A stretch of DNA of 64,000 bases from Methylocystis sp. (GCA_020252485.1 JADCCX010000022.1:1-64000), one strand, 5' to 3'. Positions 40,175 through 50,045 are shown, numbered from the stretch's first letter. Translations and numbers: made by a program. The notes: generated by a model not told the origin, from the letters alone.

Positions 40175-40305
40175 CCCTCCCCTTGACGGGGAGGGTCGGC
40201 GGCGAAAGCCGCCGGGGAGGGGTGGAAATGAGAAAAGCCCCCCACCCGGCCCTTCCCCCGGATCAAGTCCGGGGTCCGGGCCACCCGCCCCGCAAGGGGG
40301 GCGGG
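40175..40305. repeat. Composite palindromic repeat family 2, variant copy
   Basis: The arms are CCCTCCCCTTGACGGGGAGGG (40175-40195) and CCCGCCCCGCAAGGGGGGCGGG (40284-40305), enclosing CCGGATCAAGTCCGGGGTCCGGGCC. It lies between engB and the broken GST gene. It lacks the GCAAATCGGA stem of the copies at 6722, 44883 and 46630. Confidence 0.7.
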
Positions 40306-40352
40306 ATGGGTGTTCGTGCGGGCAATCGTAAGACCGGGTTCAGGGCCGTGGC

Positions 40353-40744
40353 TCACATCGGCTCGGCGTTGCGCTTCTCCATCATCGCCTGGAGTGCGGC
40401 TCGACCTCGGTCACTGCCCAGACCGTCCACATCGTCATCAGCCCGTCCTCCTTCACCGTGCGGGGCGCGAGCTTCCCGCCGAATTTCTTGGCGAGATAGA
40501 GGTTCATCGCCAGCGATTCATTGAGGATCAGCTTGCCGTCCTGCAAGGCCGGAATTCGGTCGTTGGGGTTGATCTTCCGGAAGGCGGGCGACGTGGTGTT
40601 CAGCGGCGCATCCTTGGCCGCCGGATTGGCCAGCCGGTTCGCCTGGATGACCGGCACATGCTTGAACTTGACGCCAAGCTCATTGAGCAGCCAGATGTTG
40701 CGCGATGCGCGCGAGCGATAGACGCCGTAAAGCGTGATGGCCAT
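40353..40744 (-). pseudogene. Glutathione S-transferase, C-terminal domain deleted
   Basis: From ATG 40744 (ribosome-binding site GGGGGA) a normal GST N-terminal thioredoxin-fold domain is encoded: [49 protein letters not shown]. The frame ends early at 40382, right after the interdomain segment WAVTEVEPH. In another frame the DNA continues [13 protein letters not shown] then stops at 40353, which resembles the extreme C-terminus of full-length relatives. So about 80-90 C-terminal codons appear deleted out of frame. A 120-residue single-domain product could still be made, but GST activity is unlikely. Confidence 0.8.
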
Positions 40745-40830
40745 GAGTGTTCCCCCGCTTCGATTGCCAGCCCGGCGAGCTTGCCCCAGCTTCGGCGGCA
40801 TTTCACCTGAAATCTGGGGACTTTGGCCTG

Positions 40831-42444
40831 CTACGGCCGTTTCAGCCCGCGAAACCGGGGGAAATCCACCGCCTTGAGGGCATAAGCGAGCCCGAACTGG
40901 ATCAGCACGCCGGAACAGCAGATGAAGCCGAGCACCATGATTCGGACAAGCGGCGCGTTGTTTCCGTCGAGCCTTGGCCCGAGCCAATCCGCCAGCAGCA
41001 GCACCGCAAGGCCGGTGAGCGCGGAGGCGAGGAGCACGCGCGGCAGGCGTTTTAGCGCCAGCGCATCCGGCCGGAACAGCCCGCGGCGGAGCAGCATGAC
41101 GCCCAGCGCCAGCGCATTCACCGTCGCGGAAGCCGTAACGCCGATTGCGGCGGCGACGGGGCCGATCTGAGGGATCAGCGCCAGCGTCACGGCGATGTTC
41201 GCGGCGATGCCGAGCCCCGCCGCGAGGATCGGGCTCTTCAGATCCTCGCGCGCCAGAAAGGCCGGGAGGAACACCTTCACCAGCGCGAAGGCGGGCAGGC
41301 CGAACGCCAGCGCTCTCAGCATTGCCGCCACGGCCTCGGAATCCTTCGCGGTGAAGGCGCCGCGCTCATAGAGGATGCTGACGATCGGCTGGGTGAGGAG
41401 CGCCAGCGCAATCGCCGCCGGCAGCGTGATCAGCAGGCCGAATTCGAGCGCGCGGCTCTCCGCCGCGCTGGCGGCTTCAACATCGCCGCTGGCGAGATGC
41501 CGCGCGACAGCGGGCAACAGCACGGCGCCCACCGATGCCACCACGAAGCCCAGCGGCAATTCGAAGATGCGGTCGGCGAAGTAAAGCCAGGCCATTGCCG
41601 AAGGCGTGCCGGAGGACAGCTGCGCGGCAATCACGATATTGACCGGTCCCGAGCCGATGATGGCGATGCCCGGCATTGCAATCAGCATCAGCCGGCGGAT
41701 ATCCGGATCGAGGCGCGGCCATGCCGGCCGGATGCGCCAGCCCGCGCGCCATGTCGCCACAGCGACGATCAGCAGATTGAGGCAACCGGCGGCCAGCAAT
41801 GTCCAGGCCAGCACGAACCCGGCCTCCCGCCCGGTGCCGAGCCCAGCCGCCATGGCGGTGAGCAGCGCCGCGATCAGCAGGAGATTGAGGATCAATGGCG
41901 TCGCCGCCGCGACGGCGTAGCGCCCGATGGCGTTCAGCGTGCCGGTGAAAAGGGCCGCCACCAGAACCACCGCCACGAAGGGAAACAGAATGCGGCCGAA
42001 GGCCACCGCATCCGCGAATTTCCGCGCATCGTCCACGAAGCCGGGTGCGACGATGGCGATGATCGCCGGCATGGCGAATTCCGCCGCAAGCAGGATCAGC
42101 AAGCCGAGCGCCACGAGCAGCGACAGCGCGGCCCCGGCGAAGCTTGCGGCGGATTCCTGCCCGCCTTCCGCCCGCCGCCGCGTGAAGATCGGCACATAAG
42201 CGGCGTTGAAGGCGCCCTCGCCGATCAAACGCCGGAAGAGATTGGGGATGAGAAAGGCGGCCACATAGGCATCCGCCACCGCGCCCGCGCCCAGCATTGC
42301 CGCGATGAGCATGTCGCGCACGAAGCCCGCGATCCGCGACGCCAATGCGGCCCCGCCGACGATCGTGACATTCCGGCCAAGCGATTCCTTGTGAATGGGC
42401 TCACGAGGAGGTTCCTGGCCGGCCGAGGCTGGTTCAACCGACAT
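40831..42444 (-). CDS. murJ: Lipid II flippase MurJ
   Basis: MurJ moves lipid II across the inner membrane for peptidoglycan synthesis. The product is about 537 residues from ATG 42444, with 14 predicted membrane helices of the MOP/MviN superfamily. Family marks include [45 protein letters not shown] and [12 protein letters not shown]. An in-frame start 11 codons upstream lies in poorly conserved sequence and is less likely. Confidence 0.95.
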   Translation of the reverse strand: MSVEPASAGQEPPREPIHKESLGRNVTIVGGAALASRIAGFVRDMLIAAMLGAGAVADAYVAAFLIPNLFRRLIGEGAFNAAYVPIFTRRRAEGGQESAASFAGAALSLLVALGLLILLAAEFAMPAIIAIVAPGFVDDARKFADAVAFGRILFPFVAVVLVAALFTGTLNAIGRYAVAAATPLILNLLLIAALLTAMAAGLGTGREAGFVLAWTLLAAGCLNLLIVAVATWRAGWRIRPAWPRLDPDIRRLMLIAMPGIAIIGSGPVNIVIAAQLSSGTPSAMAWLYFADRIFELPLGFVVASVGAVLLPAVARHLASGDVEAASAAESRALEFGLLITLPAAIALALLTQPIVSILYERGAFTAKDSEAVAAMLRALAFGLPAFALVKVFLPAFLAREDLKSPILAAGLGIAANIAVTLALIPQIGPVAAAIGVTASATVNALALGVMLLRRGLFRPDALALKRLPRVLLASALTGLAVLLLADWLGPRLDGNNAPLVRIMVLGFICCSGVLIQFGLAYALKAVDFPRFRGLKRP

Positions 42445-42546
42445 CCCTCGCCCTGTCTGCCCCAACCGGGGCGACAAGGCAAAGGGGGGGGGGGCGGCGC
42501 GTACGCCGTCGCGGTGTTTTAGGTACGCAAAGGCACGACGTTAAAT

Positions 42547-42792
42547 TTAATCTCGCATCTTGTTTTGCTGCGAATTTATCCTCCAGTTTATAATGACCGA
42601 AGAAAAAATTCCGATTGGAATGCAAAATACTATTGCCCAGAATAAGAGCCCAAAAAATATATTTTCATCGTACTTAAAACCAAAAAATGCACAAATCACA
42701 GCGTAAACTGCACCGATTATGTAGGCAGCAATAACAAAATTCGCCGCCCTTTTGCCCCACCCGTACAGGAGCCATGTGAAACTGTTCTTCAT
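42547..42792 (-). CDS. Small AT-rich membrane protein of unknown function
   Basis: The product is an 81-residue protein with two hydrophobic segments (about 18-40 and 45-68), a positive N-terminus (KNSFTWLLYGWGKRAA) and a polar tail (NWRINSQQNKMRD). I recognise no family. The gene is strikingly AT-rich (many A/T-ending codons, poly-A and poly-T tracts) in a chromosome of high GC, which suggests recent acquisition. No neighbour suggests a job, and no mobile element is visible nearby. The ribosome-binding site is weak. Confidence 0.65.
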   Translation of the reverse strand: MKNSFTWLLYGWGKRAANFVIAAYIIGAVYAVICAFFGFKYDENIFFGLLFWAIVFCIPIGIFSSVIINWRINSQQNKMRD

Positions 42793-42885
42793 CTCCGGCC
42801 ATCCCCACCGAACGGAGCCGCCACCGCCATCATCCTTCCCTCCCCATCCAACGCCCGGCGAATCCCCCCGAAGCGGACATACGGC

Positions 42886-43542
<657 letters not shown>

Positions 43543-43637
43543 GCCGGTTCTCCTTGTCCAGAAAGCGAAAATAGGAGCACTGGACGAAAGCCGGTAGTCC
43601 CCCACCTATCACTGTTGCGTGTCGGAAAGTTGGGAGC

Positions 43638-43672
43638 GCCCTCCGGCGCGGGCTTTGCACGCGCCGGAGGGC
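43638..43672 (+). promoter_or_regulatory. Strong stem-loop in the leader of the nucleoside operon
   Basis: A perfect 13-bp stem (GCCCTCCGGCGCG / CGCGCCGGAGGGC) closes a 9-nt loop, ending 47 bp before the BMP start codon. There is no T-run. It could be an mRNA 5'-stabiliser, part of an attenuator, or an msrA-side structure; the strand is inferred from the downstream gene. Confidence 0.6.
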
Positions 43673-43719
43673 ATGCCAATGTTCCTGCGGGAGCGGATTT
43701 TATCTCAGGGAGAGATGTG

Positions 43720-44715
43720 ATGAAAACGGGTATTCTGGCGGCCGTGTTGGCCGCAATGCTGGGCGGTGCGGCGATCGCGCAGGAGGTGAAGCCGGCGATC
43801 GTCTTCGATCGCGGCGGCAAGTTCGACAAATCCTTCAATGAAGCCGCGCATGCGGGCATCGAGCGGTTCAAGAAGGAGACCGGCATCGATTACCGCGATT
43901 TCGAGATCACCAGCGACGCGCAGCGCGAGCAGGCGATGCAGCGCTTCGCCCGCGATGGCCATAACCCGATCGTGGTCATCGGCTTCTCCTTCGGCACCTC
44001 GCTGCAGAAGGTGGCGAAGGAATTCCCCAACACCCGCTTCACGATCATCGACAGCGTGATCAACGAGCCGAACGTGCGCTCCGCGGTCTTCACCGAGCAT
44101 GAGGGCAGCTATCTTGTCGGCATGATGGCGGGCCTCGCCTCGAAGACCAACAAGGTCGGCTTCATCGGCGGCATGGATATCCCGCTGATCCGCAAATTCG
44201 CCTGCGGCTATGTGCAGGGCGTCAAGGCCGCCAAGCCCGGCGCCGAAGTGATCCAGAATATGACGGGCACGACGGGCGCGGCCTTCAACGACCCCGCCAA
44301 GGGATCCGAGCTCGCCAAGTCGCAGCTCGATCGCGGCGCTGATGTCATCTACCACGCCGCTGGCGGCACCGGCATCGGCGTGCTGCGCACCGTGGCGGAT
44401 GCCGGCAAGCTCGGCATCGGCGTCGATTCCAACCAGAACGGCCTGCATCCGGGCCGCGTGCTGACCTCGATGCTCAAGCGCGTCGATGTCGCCGTCTATT
44501 CGACGCTGATGGATGCGCGCAGCGGCAAATGGACCGCCGGCGTCACGGTCTATGGCCTGCCGCAGGACGGCGTCGGCTATGCGATGGACGACAACAACAA
44601 GGCGCTCGTCTCGCCCGAGATGAAGGCGGCGGTCGACAAGGCGGCGGCCGATATCAAGGCCGGCACGATCAAGGTGCACGATTACATGACGAACTCCGCC
44701 TGCCCGGTGATGTGA
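43720..44715 (+). CDS. BMP-family ABC transporter substrate-binding protein (nucleoside type)
   Basis: The product is a 331-residue periplasmic binding protein of the basic membrane protein family. It has a signal peptide (MKTGILAAVLAAMLGGAAIA). Features include FDRGGKFDKSFNEAAHAG, the ligand-site region VFTEHEGSYLVGMMAGL and VGFIGGMDIPLIRKF, and AGGTGIGVL. BMP proteins bind nucleosides, and the following permeases, cytidine deaminase, nucleoside phosphorylase, deoC and deoA support that. The ATG at 43720 follows AGGGAGAG. Confidence 0.92.
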   Translation: MKTGILAAVLAAMLGGAAIAQEVKPAIVFDRGGKFDKSFNEAAHAGIERFKKETGIDYRDFEITSDAQREQAMQRFARDGHNPIVVIGFSFGTSLQKVAKEFPNTRFTIIDSVINEPNVRSAVFTEHEGSYLVGMMAGLASKTNKVGFIGGMDIPLIRKFACGYVQGVKAAKPGAEVIQNMTGTTGAAFNDPAKGSELAKSQLDRGADVIYHAAGGTGIGVLRTVADAGKLGIGVDSNQNGLHPGRVLTSMLKRVDVAVYSTLMDARSGKWTAGVTVYGLPQDGVGYAMDDNNKALVSPEMKAAVDKAAADIKAGTIKVHDYMTNSACPVM

Positions 44716-44765
44716 GCGCCGTTCCAGGGACGAGCGCATGAGGGGGCGGCTGGCGCGATCTTCAT

Positions 44766-44956
44766 CCCTCCCCCTTGCGGGGAGGGTGGCCCGGAGCGGA
44801 GCGCAGGGCCGGGAGGGGGCGTTATCTGGCTGGCCGGATTTGCCCCCCTCCCGGCTCGCTATCGCTCGCCACCCTCCCCGAGGCAAATCGGATGTTTCCG
44901 ATTTGCGCAGAATCGTTGCCCAGATCGGGCAGGCCCGATCCGGGGCGGGGGAGGGA
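44766..44956 (+). repeat. Composite palindromic repeat family 2, forward copy A
   Basis: It begins CCCTCCCCCTTGCGGGGAGGG (44766-44786). It has a second CCCTCCCGGCTCGC..GCGAGCC-type segment, a perfect 10-bp stem with TGTT loop at 44883-44906 (GCAAATCGGA / TCCGATTTGC), then GATCGGGCAGGCCCGATC and a GGGGGAGGGATAAC end. That end lies 10 bp before the ABC-ATPase start codon and looks like its ribosome-binding site. It fills the gap between the BMP and ATPase genes. Confidence 0.85.
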
Positions 44957-44966
44957 TAACAGCCCC

Positions 44967-46487
44967 ATGACCCCCGCCATCGAGCTGATCGGCATCGAGA
45001 AGCGTTTCGGCGCGGTGCACGCCAACCGCAATGTCAGCCTCCGCATCGATCCCGCCTCGGTGCATGGCATCGTCGGCGAGAACGGGGCGGGAAAATCGAC
45101 GCTGATGTCGATCGTCTATGGTTTCTACGAGGCCGATTCCGGCGAAATCCGCATCAAGGGAAAGCCGGTGCGCATCCGCTCCTCGCAGGATGCGATCAGC
45201 CACGGCATCGGCATGGTGCACCAGCATTTCATGCTGGTCGAAACCATGACCGTGCTCGAAAACGTCATCCTCGGCGCCGAAGGTGGCCGGCTGCTGGCGC
45301 AGGGCGAGAAGGAGGCCCGCGCCGCGCTTGCGGACCTCGGCCGGCGTTACGGCCTCAAGGTCGATCCCGACGCCATCGTCGGCGATCTCACCGTCGGCCT
45401 GCAGCAGCGCGTTGAGATCATCAAGGCGCTCTATCGCGGCGCCGATATCCTGATCCTCGACGAGCCGACCGCCGTGCTGACACCCTCCGAGGCCGATCAG
45501 CTTTTCGAACTCACGAAGGCTCTGAAGGCGCAGGGCAAGACGGTGATCCTCATCACCCACAAACTCCGCGAGATCATGCATGCCACCGACAGGGTCTCGG
45601 TGATGCGCCGCGGCGAGACGGTGGCCACGCTCGACACGGCGAAGACGAATCCCGCCGAGATCGCCGAGGCGATGGTCGGCCGGCGCGTGCTGCTCAGCGT
45701 CGGGAAACAGCCAGCGCGTCCCGGCCGCGTGCTGCTCGATGTCAGGGACCTGACAGTCACCGATGGCCAGGGGGTGACACGGCTCGACCGCGCGAGCTTC
45801 CAGATCCGCGCCGGCGAGATCCTGGGCATCGCGGCGGTCTCCGGCAATGGCCAGAGTGAATTACTGGAGGCGCTCGCCGGCATGCGCAGCGCCAAGGGCA
45901 GCATCAGCGTAGACGGGGTCCCGGTCGATCCGTCCCGGCCCGATGCGACGGCGCTCCGGGCGCTCCGGCTCTACCACGTTCCGGAGGATCGCCACCGCTG
46001 CGGCCTCGTGCTGCCCTTCGAGGCGGCGGAAAGCGGCATCCTCGGCCACCATGGCGACCCCCGCTTCCGGCGCGGCTTCCTGATGGACCATGAGGCCATC
46101 ACGCGGGACGAAAAGGCCAAGATGGAGGCCTATGACGTGCGCCCGCCGCTGCCCGGCTTGCGCAGTTCGAAATTCTCCGGCGGCAACCAGCAGAAGATCG
46201 TGCTGGCCCGCGAGATGGAGCGCGACCCGGCGGTGCTCCTGATCGGCCAGCCGACGCGCGGCGTCGATATCGGCGCGATCGAGTTCATCCACAAGCGCAT
46301 CATCGCCATGCGCGATGCCGGCAAGGCGATCCTGCTCGTCTCGGTGGAGCTCGACGAGATCATGAGCCTGTCGGACAGGATTATCGCGCTGTGCGGCGGC
46401 AGGATCACCGGCGAGCGGCTGCCCTCGCAGACGGACGAGCGGGAGCTGGGGCTGCTGATGGCCGGCGTCCCGGCGGAGGCGGCGTGA
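44967..46487 (+). CDS. Nucleoside ABC transporter ATP-binding protein (tandem NBD)
   Basis: The product is a 506-residue fused ATPase with two nucleotide-binding domains (about 5-240 and 255-500) for a BMP-type importer. The first has Walker A GENGAGKST and a degenerate signature LTVGLQQRVEI with Walker B ILILDEP. The second has a non-canonical Walker A region (AVSGNGQSE), signature FSGGNQQK and VLLIGQP. This asymmetry is normal for the sugar/nucleoside (RbsA-like) group. Start at ATG 44967, directly after repeat DNA. Confidence 0.93.
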   Translation: MTPAIELIGIEKRFGAVHANRNVSLRIDPASVHGIVGENGAGKSTLMSIVYGFYEADSGEIRIKGKPVRIRSSQDAISHGIGMVHQHFMLVETMTVLENVILGAEGGRLLAQGEKEARAALADLGRRYGLKVDPDAIVGDLTVGLQQRVEIIKALYRGADILILDEPTAVLTPSEADQLFELTKALKAQGKTVILITHKLREIMHATDRVSVMRRGETVATLDTAKTNPAEIAEAMVGRRVLLSVGKQPARPGRVLLDVRDLTVTDGQGVTRLDRASFQIRAGEILGIAAVSGNGQSELLEALAGMRSAKGSISVDGVPVDPSRPDATALRALRLYHVPEDRHRCGLVLPFEAAESGILGHHGDPRFRRGFLMDHEAITRDEKAKMEAYDVRPPLPGLRSSKFSGGNQQKIVLAREMERDPAVLLIGQPTRGVDIGAIEFIHKRIIAMRDAGKAILLVSVELDEIMSLSDRIIALCGGRITGERLPSQTDERELGLLMAGVPAEAA

Positions 46488-46511
46488 TGGAACAGGTCGT
46501 CGTTACGCCAT

Positions 46512-46704
46512 CCCTCCCCCTTGCGGGGAGGGTGGCCCGAAGCGAAGCTCAGGGCCGGGAGGGGGTGATGTCATCCCAGCCAGGGATCGCCCCCCTCCCG
46601 GCTCGCTACCGCTCGCCACCCTCCCCGACGCAAATCGGATGTTTCCGATTTGCGCATAATCGTTGCCCGGATCGGGCAGGCCAGATCCGGGGCGGGGGAG
46701 GGAG
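46512..46704 (+). repeat. Composite palindromic repeat family 2, forward copy B
   Basis: Nearly the same layout as 44766-44956: CCCTCCCCCTTGCGGGGAGGG (46512-46532), CCCTCCCGGCTCGC, the 10-bp stem with TGTT loop at 46630-46653, GATCGGGCAGGCC and a GGGGGAGGGAG end. It lies between the ABC-ATPase and the first permease; the permease ATG is 40 bp after its end. Confidence 0.85.
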
Positions 46705-46743
46705 AGGAGCCTCGGCGCAAGCGAAAGGGAGGGGAGCCCGCCC

Positions 46744-47838
46744 ATGAGCACGCCCGTCGAACTCCCGCGTTGGGCGGATGTCGCGCTGGCGCCGCTGCTC
46801 ACCGTAGTCACGGCCTTCGCCGTCTCGGGGCTCGTTGTGCTGGCGATCGGCGAAAACCCGATCGAGGCGATGAGCCTGCTTTTCAAGGGTGCGCTCGGCA
46901 GCAAGGCCGGCTGGGGCTACACGCTCTATTACACGACGAGCTTCATCTTCACGGGCCTTGCCGTCGCCATCGCCTTTCAGGCCGGTCTGTTCAACATCGG
47001 CGGCGAGGGGCAGGCGACTTTGGGCGGGCTCGGCATCGTGCTCTTCTGCTTCAGCTTCGAATGGCTGCCAGGTTTCCTGCTGGTCCCGCTGGGCGTGCTG
47101 GGCGCGGCGCTCGCTGGCGCGGCCTGGGCCTTCATCCCCGGTTATCTGCAGGCGCGCCGCGGCAGCCATGTCGTGATCACCACGATCATGTTCAATTTCA
47201 TCGCAGCGACGCTGATGGTCTATCTTCTGGTCAATGTCATGGGTCGGCCGGGATCGATGGCGCCGGAAACGCGCAACATCGCCGATCACGCGGTCGCGGC
47301 ACCCATGAACGTGTTTCTCGGCGCGCTTGGCATCAGTTTTCCGCGCACGCCGCTCAACATCTCGTTCTTTCTGGCGATCCTGGCGGCAATCGCCGTCTGG
47401 GTTCTCGTCTGGCACACGCGGCTCGGCTACGAGATCCGCGTCGTCGGCGCCTCGCCCACAGCGGCGGTCTATGCGGGCATCTCGCCGGCGCGCATCACCA
47501 TGGTGACGATGGCGATCTCGGGAGGGCTCGCCGGGTTGCTGGCCGTCAACGAGATCATGGGCCTGCAGCACCGGTTGCTGCTGGAATTCTCGGCTGGCGC
47601 CGGCTTTGTCGGCATCGCGGTGGCGCTGATGGGGCGCGCGCACCCGCTGGGCGTGGTGCTGGCGGCCTTCCTGTTCGGCGTGCTCTACCAAGGGGGCGCC
47701 GAGCTTTCCTTCGACAAGCCGGCCATCACGAAGGACATGATCGTCGTCATCCAGGGCTTCGTCATCCTCTTCGCCGGCGCGCTGGAATTCGCCTTCAAGC
47801 GGCCGCTCGCCCGATTGTTCAGGATCAGGGAGGCGTGA
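46744..47838 (+). CDS. Nucleoside ABC transporter permease (first)
   Basis: The product is a 364-residue inner-membrane permease of the BPD_transp_2 (LivM/RbsC-like) family with about ten membrane segments. It has the family's NIGGEGQATLGG motif near residue 77 and the GASPTAAVYAGIS cytoplasmic segment. Start at ATG 46744. It shares one base with the second permease (TGATG), so the two are translationally coupled and probably form a heterodimeric channel. Confidence 0.92.
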   Translation: MSTPVELPRWADVALAPLLTVVTAFAVSGLVVLAIGENPIEAMSLLFKGALGSKAGWGYTLYYTTSFIFTGLAVAIAFQAGLFNIGGEGQATLGGLGIVLFCFSFEWLPGFLLVPLGVLGAALAGAAWAFIPGYLQARRGSHVVITTIMFNFIAATLMVYLLVNVMGRPGSMAPETRNIADHAVAAPMNVFLGALGISFPRTPLNISFFLAILAAIAVWVLVWHTRLGYEIRVVGASPTAAVYAGISPARITMVTMAISGGLAGLLAVNEIMGLQHRLLLEFSAGAGFVGIAVALMGRAHPLGVVLAAFLFGVLYQGGAELSFDKPAITKDMIVVIQGFVILFAGALEFAFKRPLARLFRIREA

Positions 47839-48809
47839 TGGAATTCCTCGATGCAACCCTCCAGATTCTGGCCTCCACCGTGCGCCTTGCCGTGCCGCTG
47901 ATCTGCGCCTGCCTGGCGGGCCTGTGGAGCGAGCGGGCCGGCATCGTCGACATCGGGCTCGAAGGCAAGATGCTGGGCGCGGCCTTCGCGGCGGCCGTGG
48001 CGGCGATCAGCACCGGTAGCGCCATGCTCGGCTTGCTGGCGGGTATCGGCGTTTCGATCCTGCTGTCGCTCGTGCATGGTTATGCCGCGATTGCGCAGCG
48101 CGGCAACCAGATCGTCTCCGGCGTGGCGATCAATATGCTCGCGGTCGGCCTGACCGCCGTGCTGGGCCACGCCTGGTACCGGGAAGGCGGGCGCACGCCC
48201 CCGGTGGCGCAGAGCCAGCGCTTCCTGCCGATCGACCTGCCGTTTGCCGATCAGGTCGGCGCCATCCCCGTGCTGGGCGGGATCTACAAGCAGCTTCTCT
48301 CTGGCCATAACCTCCTCGTCTGGCTGGCGTTCCTGGCTGTTCCGCTCACCTGGTGGGTGCTGCAGAAGACGCGCTTCGGCCTCCGGCTGCGCGCCGTGGG
48401 CGAGAACCCGGCGGCGGTGGATACGGCGGGCATATCCGTGGCGCGCCTGCGCTACGAGGCAGTTATCATCTGCGGCGTGCTCTGCGGGCTGGGCGGCGCT
48501 TATCTTTCGATCGCGCAAGGGGCGGGCTTTCTCAACAACATGACCGCCGGCAAGGGCTTCATCGCGCTGGCGGCGCTGATCTTCGCCAAATGGCGGCCGG
48601 GACCGGCGCTGGCCGCCTGCCTCCTCTTCGGCTTTCTCGACGCCATGGCGATCCGCCTGCAGGGCGTGGCGCTGCCGGGAATCGGCCAGGCGCCGGTTCA
48701 GTTCATCCAGGCTTTGCCTTATGTGCTGACGGTGGTGCTGCTGGCCGGCTTCATCGGCCGGGCCGTGCCGCCGAAGGCTTCCGGCGTCCCCTATGTGAAG
48801 GAGCGCTAA
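47838..48809 (+). CDS. Nucleoside ABC transporter permease (second)
   Basis: The product is a 323-residue permease of the same family. It has ERAGIVDIGLEGKMLGAAF near residue 30, GNQIVSGVAINMLAVG, and the VGENPAAVDTAGI coupling segment. It pairs with the preceding permease to form the BMP-type nucleoside channel. cdd follows one base after its stop. Confidence 0.92.
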   Translation: MEFLDATLQILASTVRLAVPLICACLAGLWSERAGIVDIGLEGKMLGAAFAAAVAAISTGSAMLGLLAGIGVSILLSLVHGYAAIAQRGNQIVSGVAINMLAVGLTAVLGHAWYREGGRTPPVAQSQRFLPIDLPFADQVGAIPVLGGIYKQLLSGHNLLVWLAFLAVPLTWWVLQKTRFGLRLRAVGENPAAVDTAGISVARLRYEAVIICGVLCGLGGAYLSIAQGAGFLNNMTAGKGFIALAALIFAKWRPGPALAACLLFGFLDAMAIRLQGVALPGIGQAPVQFIQALPYVLTVVLLAGFIGRAVPPKASGVPYVKER

Positions 48810-48810
48810 T

Positions 48811-49209
48811 TTGACAACGGTCGACCGTCTGTTCAACGCCGCGAAGGCAGCGCGCGAGAAGGCCCACGTGCCCTATTCGCGCTTCAAGGTCGGCTCCGCG
48901 ATCCTCGCCGACGACGGCCAGATCTATGCCGGCTGCAATGTCGAGAACGCGGCCTATCCAAGCGGCACCTGCGCCGAAGCGGGCGCTATCGCCGCGATGG
49001 TGCTGGGCGGCGGCACGGCGATCCAGGAAATGCTGGTGATCGGCGATGGGCCGCTGCCGTGCACGCCCTGCGGCAATTGCCGCCAACGCATCCGGGAATT
49101 TGCCAAACCGGGCACGCCGGTGCATGTGGCGGGTCTGACGGGGGTGCAGCAGAGCTTCACGCTCGAAGCACTTCTGCCAGCCTCGTTCGGACCGGAAAAT
49201 CTTTCATGA
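48811..49209 (+). CDS. cdd: Cytidine deaminase
   Basis: Cdd deaminates cytidine and deoxycytidine to uridine forms. The 132-residue tetrameric-type enzyme has the zinc cysteines C54, C87 and C90 and catalytic E56 in the TCAEAGA and PCTPCGNCRQ motifs, plus NVENAAYPSG. It starts with TTG (48811), with GAAGGAG upstream. It overlaps the phosphorylase gene by 4 bp. Confidence 0.95.
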   Translation: MTTVDRLFNAAKAAREKAHVPYSRFKVGSAILADDGQIYAGCNVENAAYPSGTCAEAGAIAAMVLGGGTAIQEMLVIGDGPLPCTPCGNCRQRIREFAKPGTPVHVAGLTGVQQSFTLEALLPASFGPENLS

Positions 49210-50045
49210 CGACAGCTGATCTTCGCCGGAGCCACGCTATGGCCGAAAGCGCTGCAACGGTCGCAGCGCTGGCGAAGCTTGGCGTGACAGGCCCCTTCGA
49301 TCTCGGGATCGTGCTCGGCACCGGGCTTGGGCCATTGGCCGATGATATCGAGGATCCGGTGCAGGTGAGCTATGCCGATATTCCGGGCTTTCCCGCTGGC
49401 CATGTCTCGGGCCACGCCAAGCAGTTGGTCGCGGGCAGGCTTGCCGGCAAGCGCGTGGTTTCGCTGAACGGGCGCGCGCATTACTACGAGAGGGGCGACA
49501 GCGGCGCGATGCGCCTTCCTGTGGCGACGCTCGCGGGTCTCGGCTGCCGACAGGCGCTCTTCACCAATGCGGCGGGATCGCTGAACGAGGCGCTCGGCCC
49601 CGGAAGCCTTTCGCTGATCAGCGACCACATCAATTATTCCGGCCGGGATCCGCTGATCGGCGATCCGGACGATGCCCGTTTCGTCTCGCTGACCGATGCC
49701 TACGATCCCGCGCTGCGCGCCGTGATGAAGGCAGCAGCAGCCGCGGAGCAAGTGACGCTGGGTGAAGGAATCTATGTCTGGTTCTCGGGTCCGAGTTTCG
49801 AGACGCCGGCCGAAATCCGCATGGCGAAAATCATCGGCGGCGATATTGTCGGCATGTCCACCGTGCCGGAGGTGATTCTCGCCCGGCGCTTCGGGCTGAA
49901 GGTCATTGCCTTGTCGATGCTCACCAATCTCGCCGCCGGCATCCAGGGATCCTCGCCGTCCCACGACGAGACGAAGGCCGTGGCGGCGAGCGGCGGCGCG
50001 GCGATGCGGCGGCTCGTCAGGAATTTCATCGGGAGGCTGCCATGA
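49206..50045 (+). CDS. Purine-nucleoside phosphorylase
   Basis: The product is a 279-residue enzyme of the PNP/MTAP (NP-II, trimeric) family. It has GTGLGPLADD (phosphate site), PGFPAGHVSGHAKQLV, GRAHYYE, the NAAGSLN base-site region, and SGPSFETPAEIRM with the VGMSTVPE motif. The Asn position is held by the LTNLAAG segment. Start at ATG 49206, overlapping cdd by 4 bp. It releases ribose-1-P or deoxyribose-1-P. Confidence 0.93.
   Translation: MTTADLRRSHAMAESAATVAALAKLGVTGPFDLGIVLGTGLGPLADDIEDPVQVSYADIPGFPAGHVSGHAKQLVAGRLAGKRVVSLNGRAHYYERGDSGAMRLPVATLAGLGCRQALFTNAAGSLNEALGPGSLSLISDHINYSGRDPLIGDPDDARFVSLTDAYDPALRAVMKAAAAAEQVTLGEGIYVWFSGPSFETPAEIRMAKIIGGDIVGMSTVPEVILARRFGLKVIALSMLTNLAAGIQGSSPSHDETKAVAASGGAAMRRLVRNFIGRLP

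Noticed and set aside
42478-42500. 11-G run as a possible phase-variation tract
   Set aside because: It lies outside any coding region, upstream of murJ beyond its chosen start, so slippage would not switch a reading frame; a promoter-spacing effect cannot be judged from sequence.
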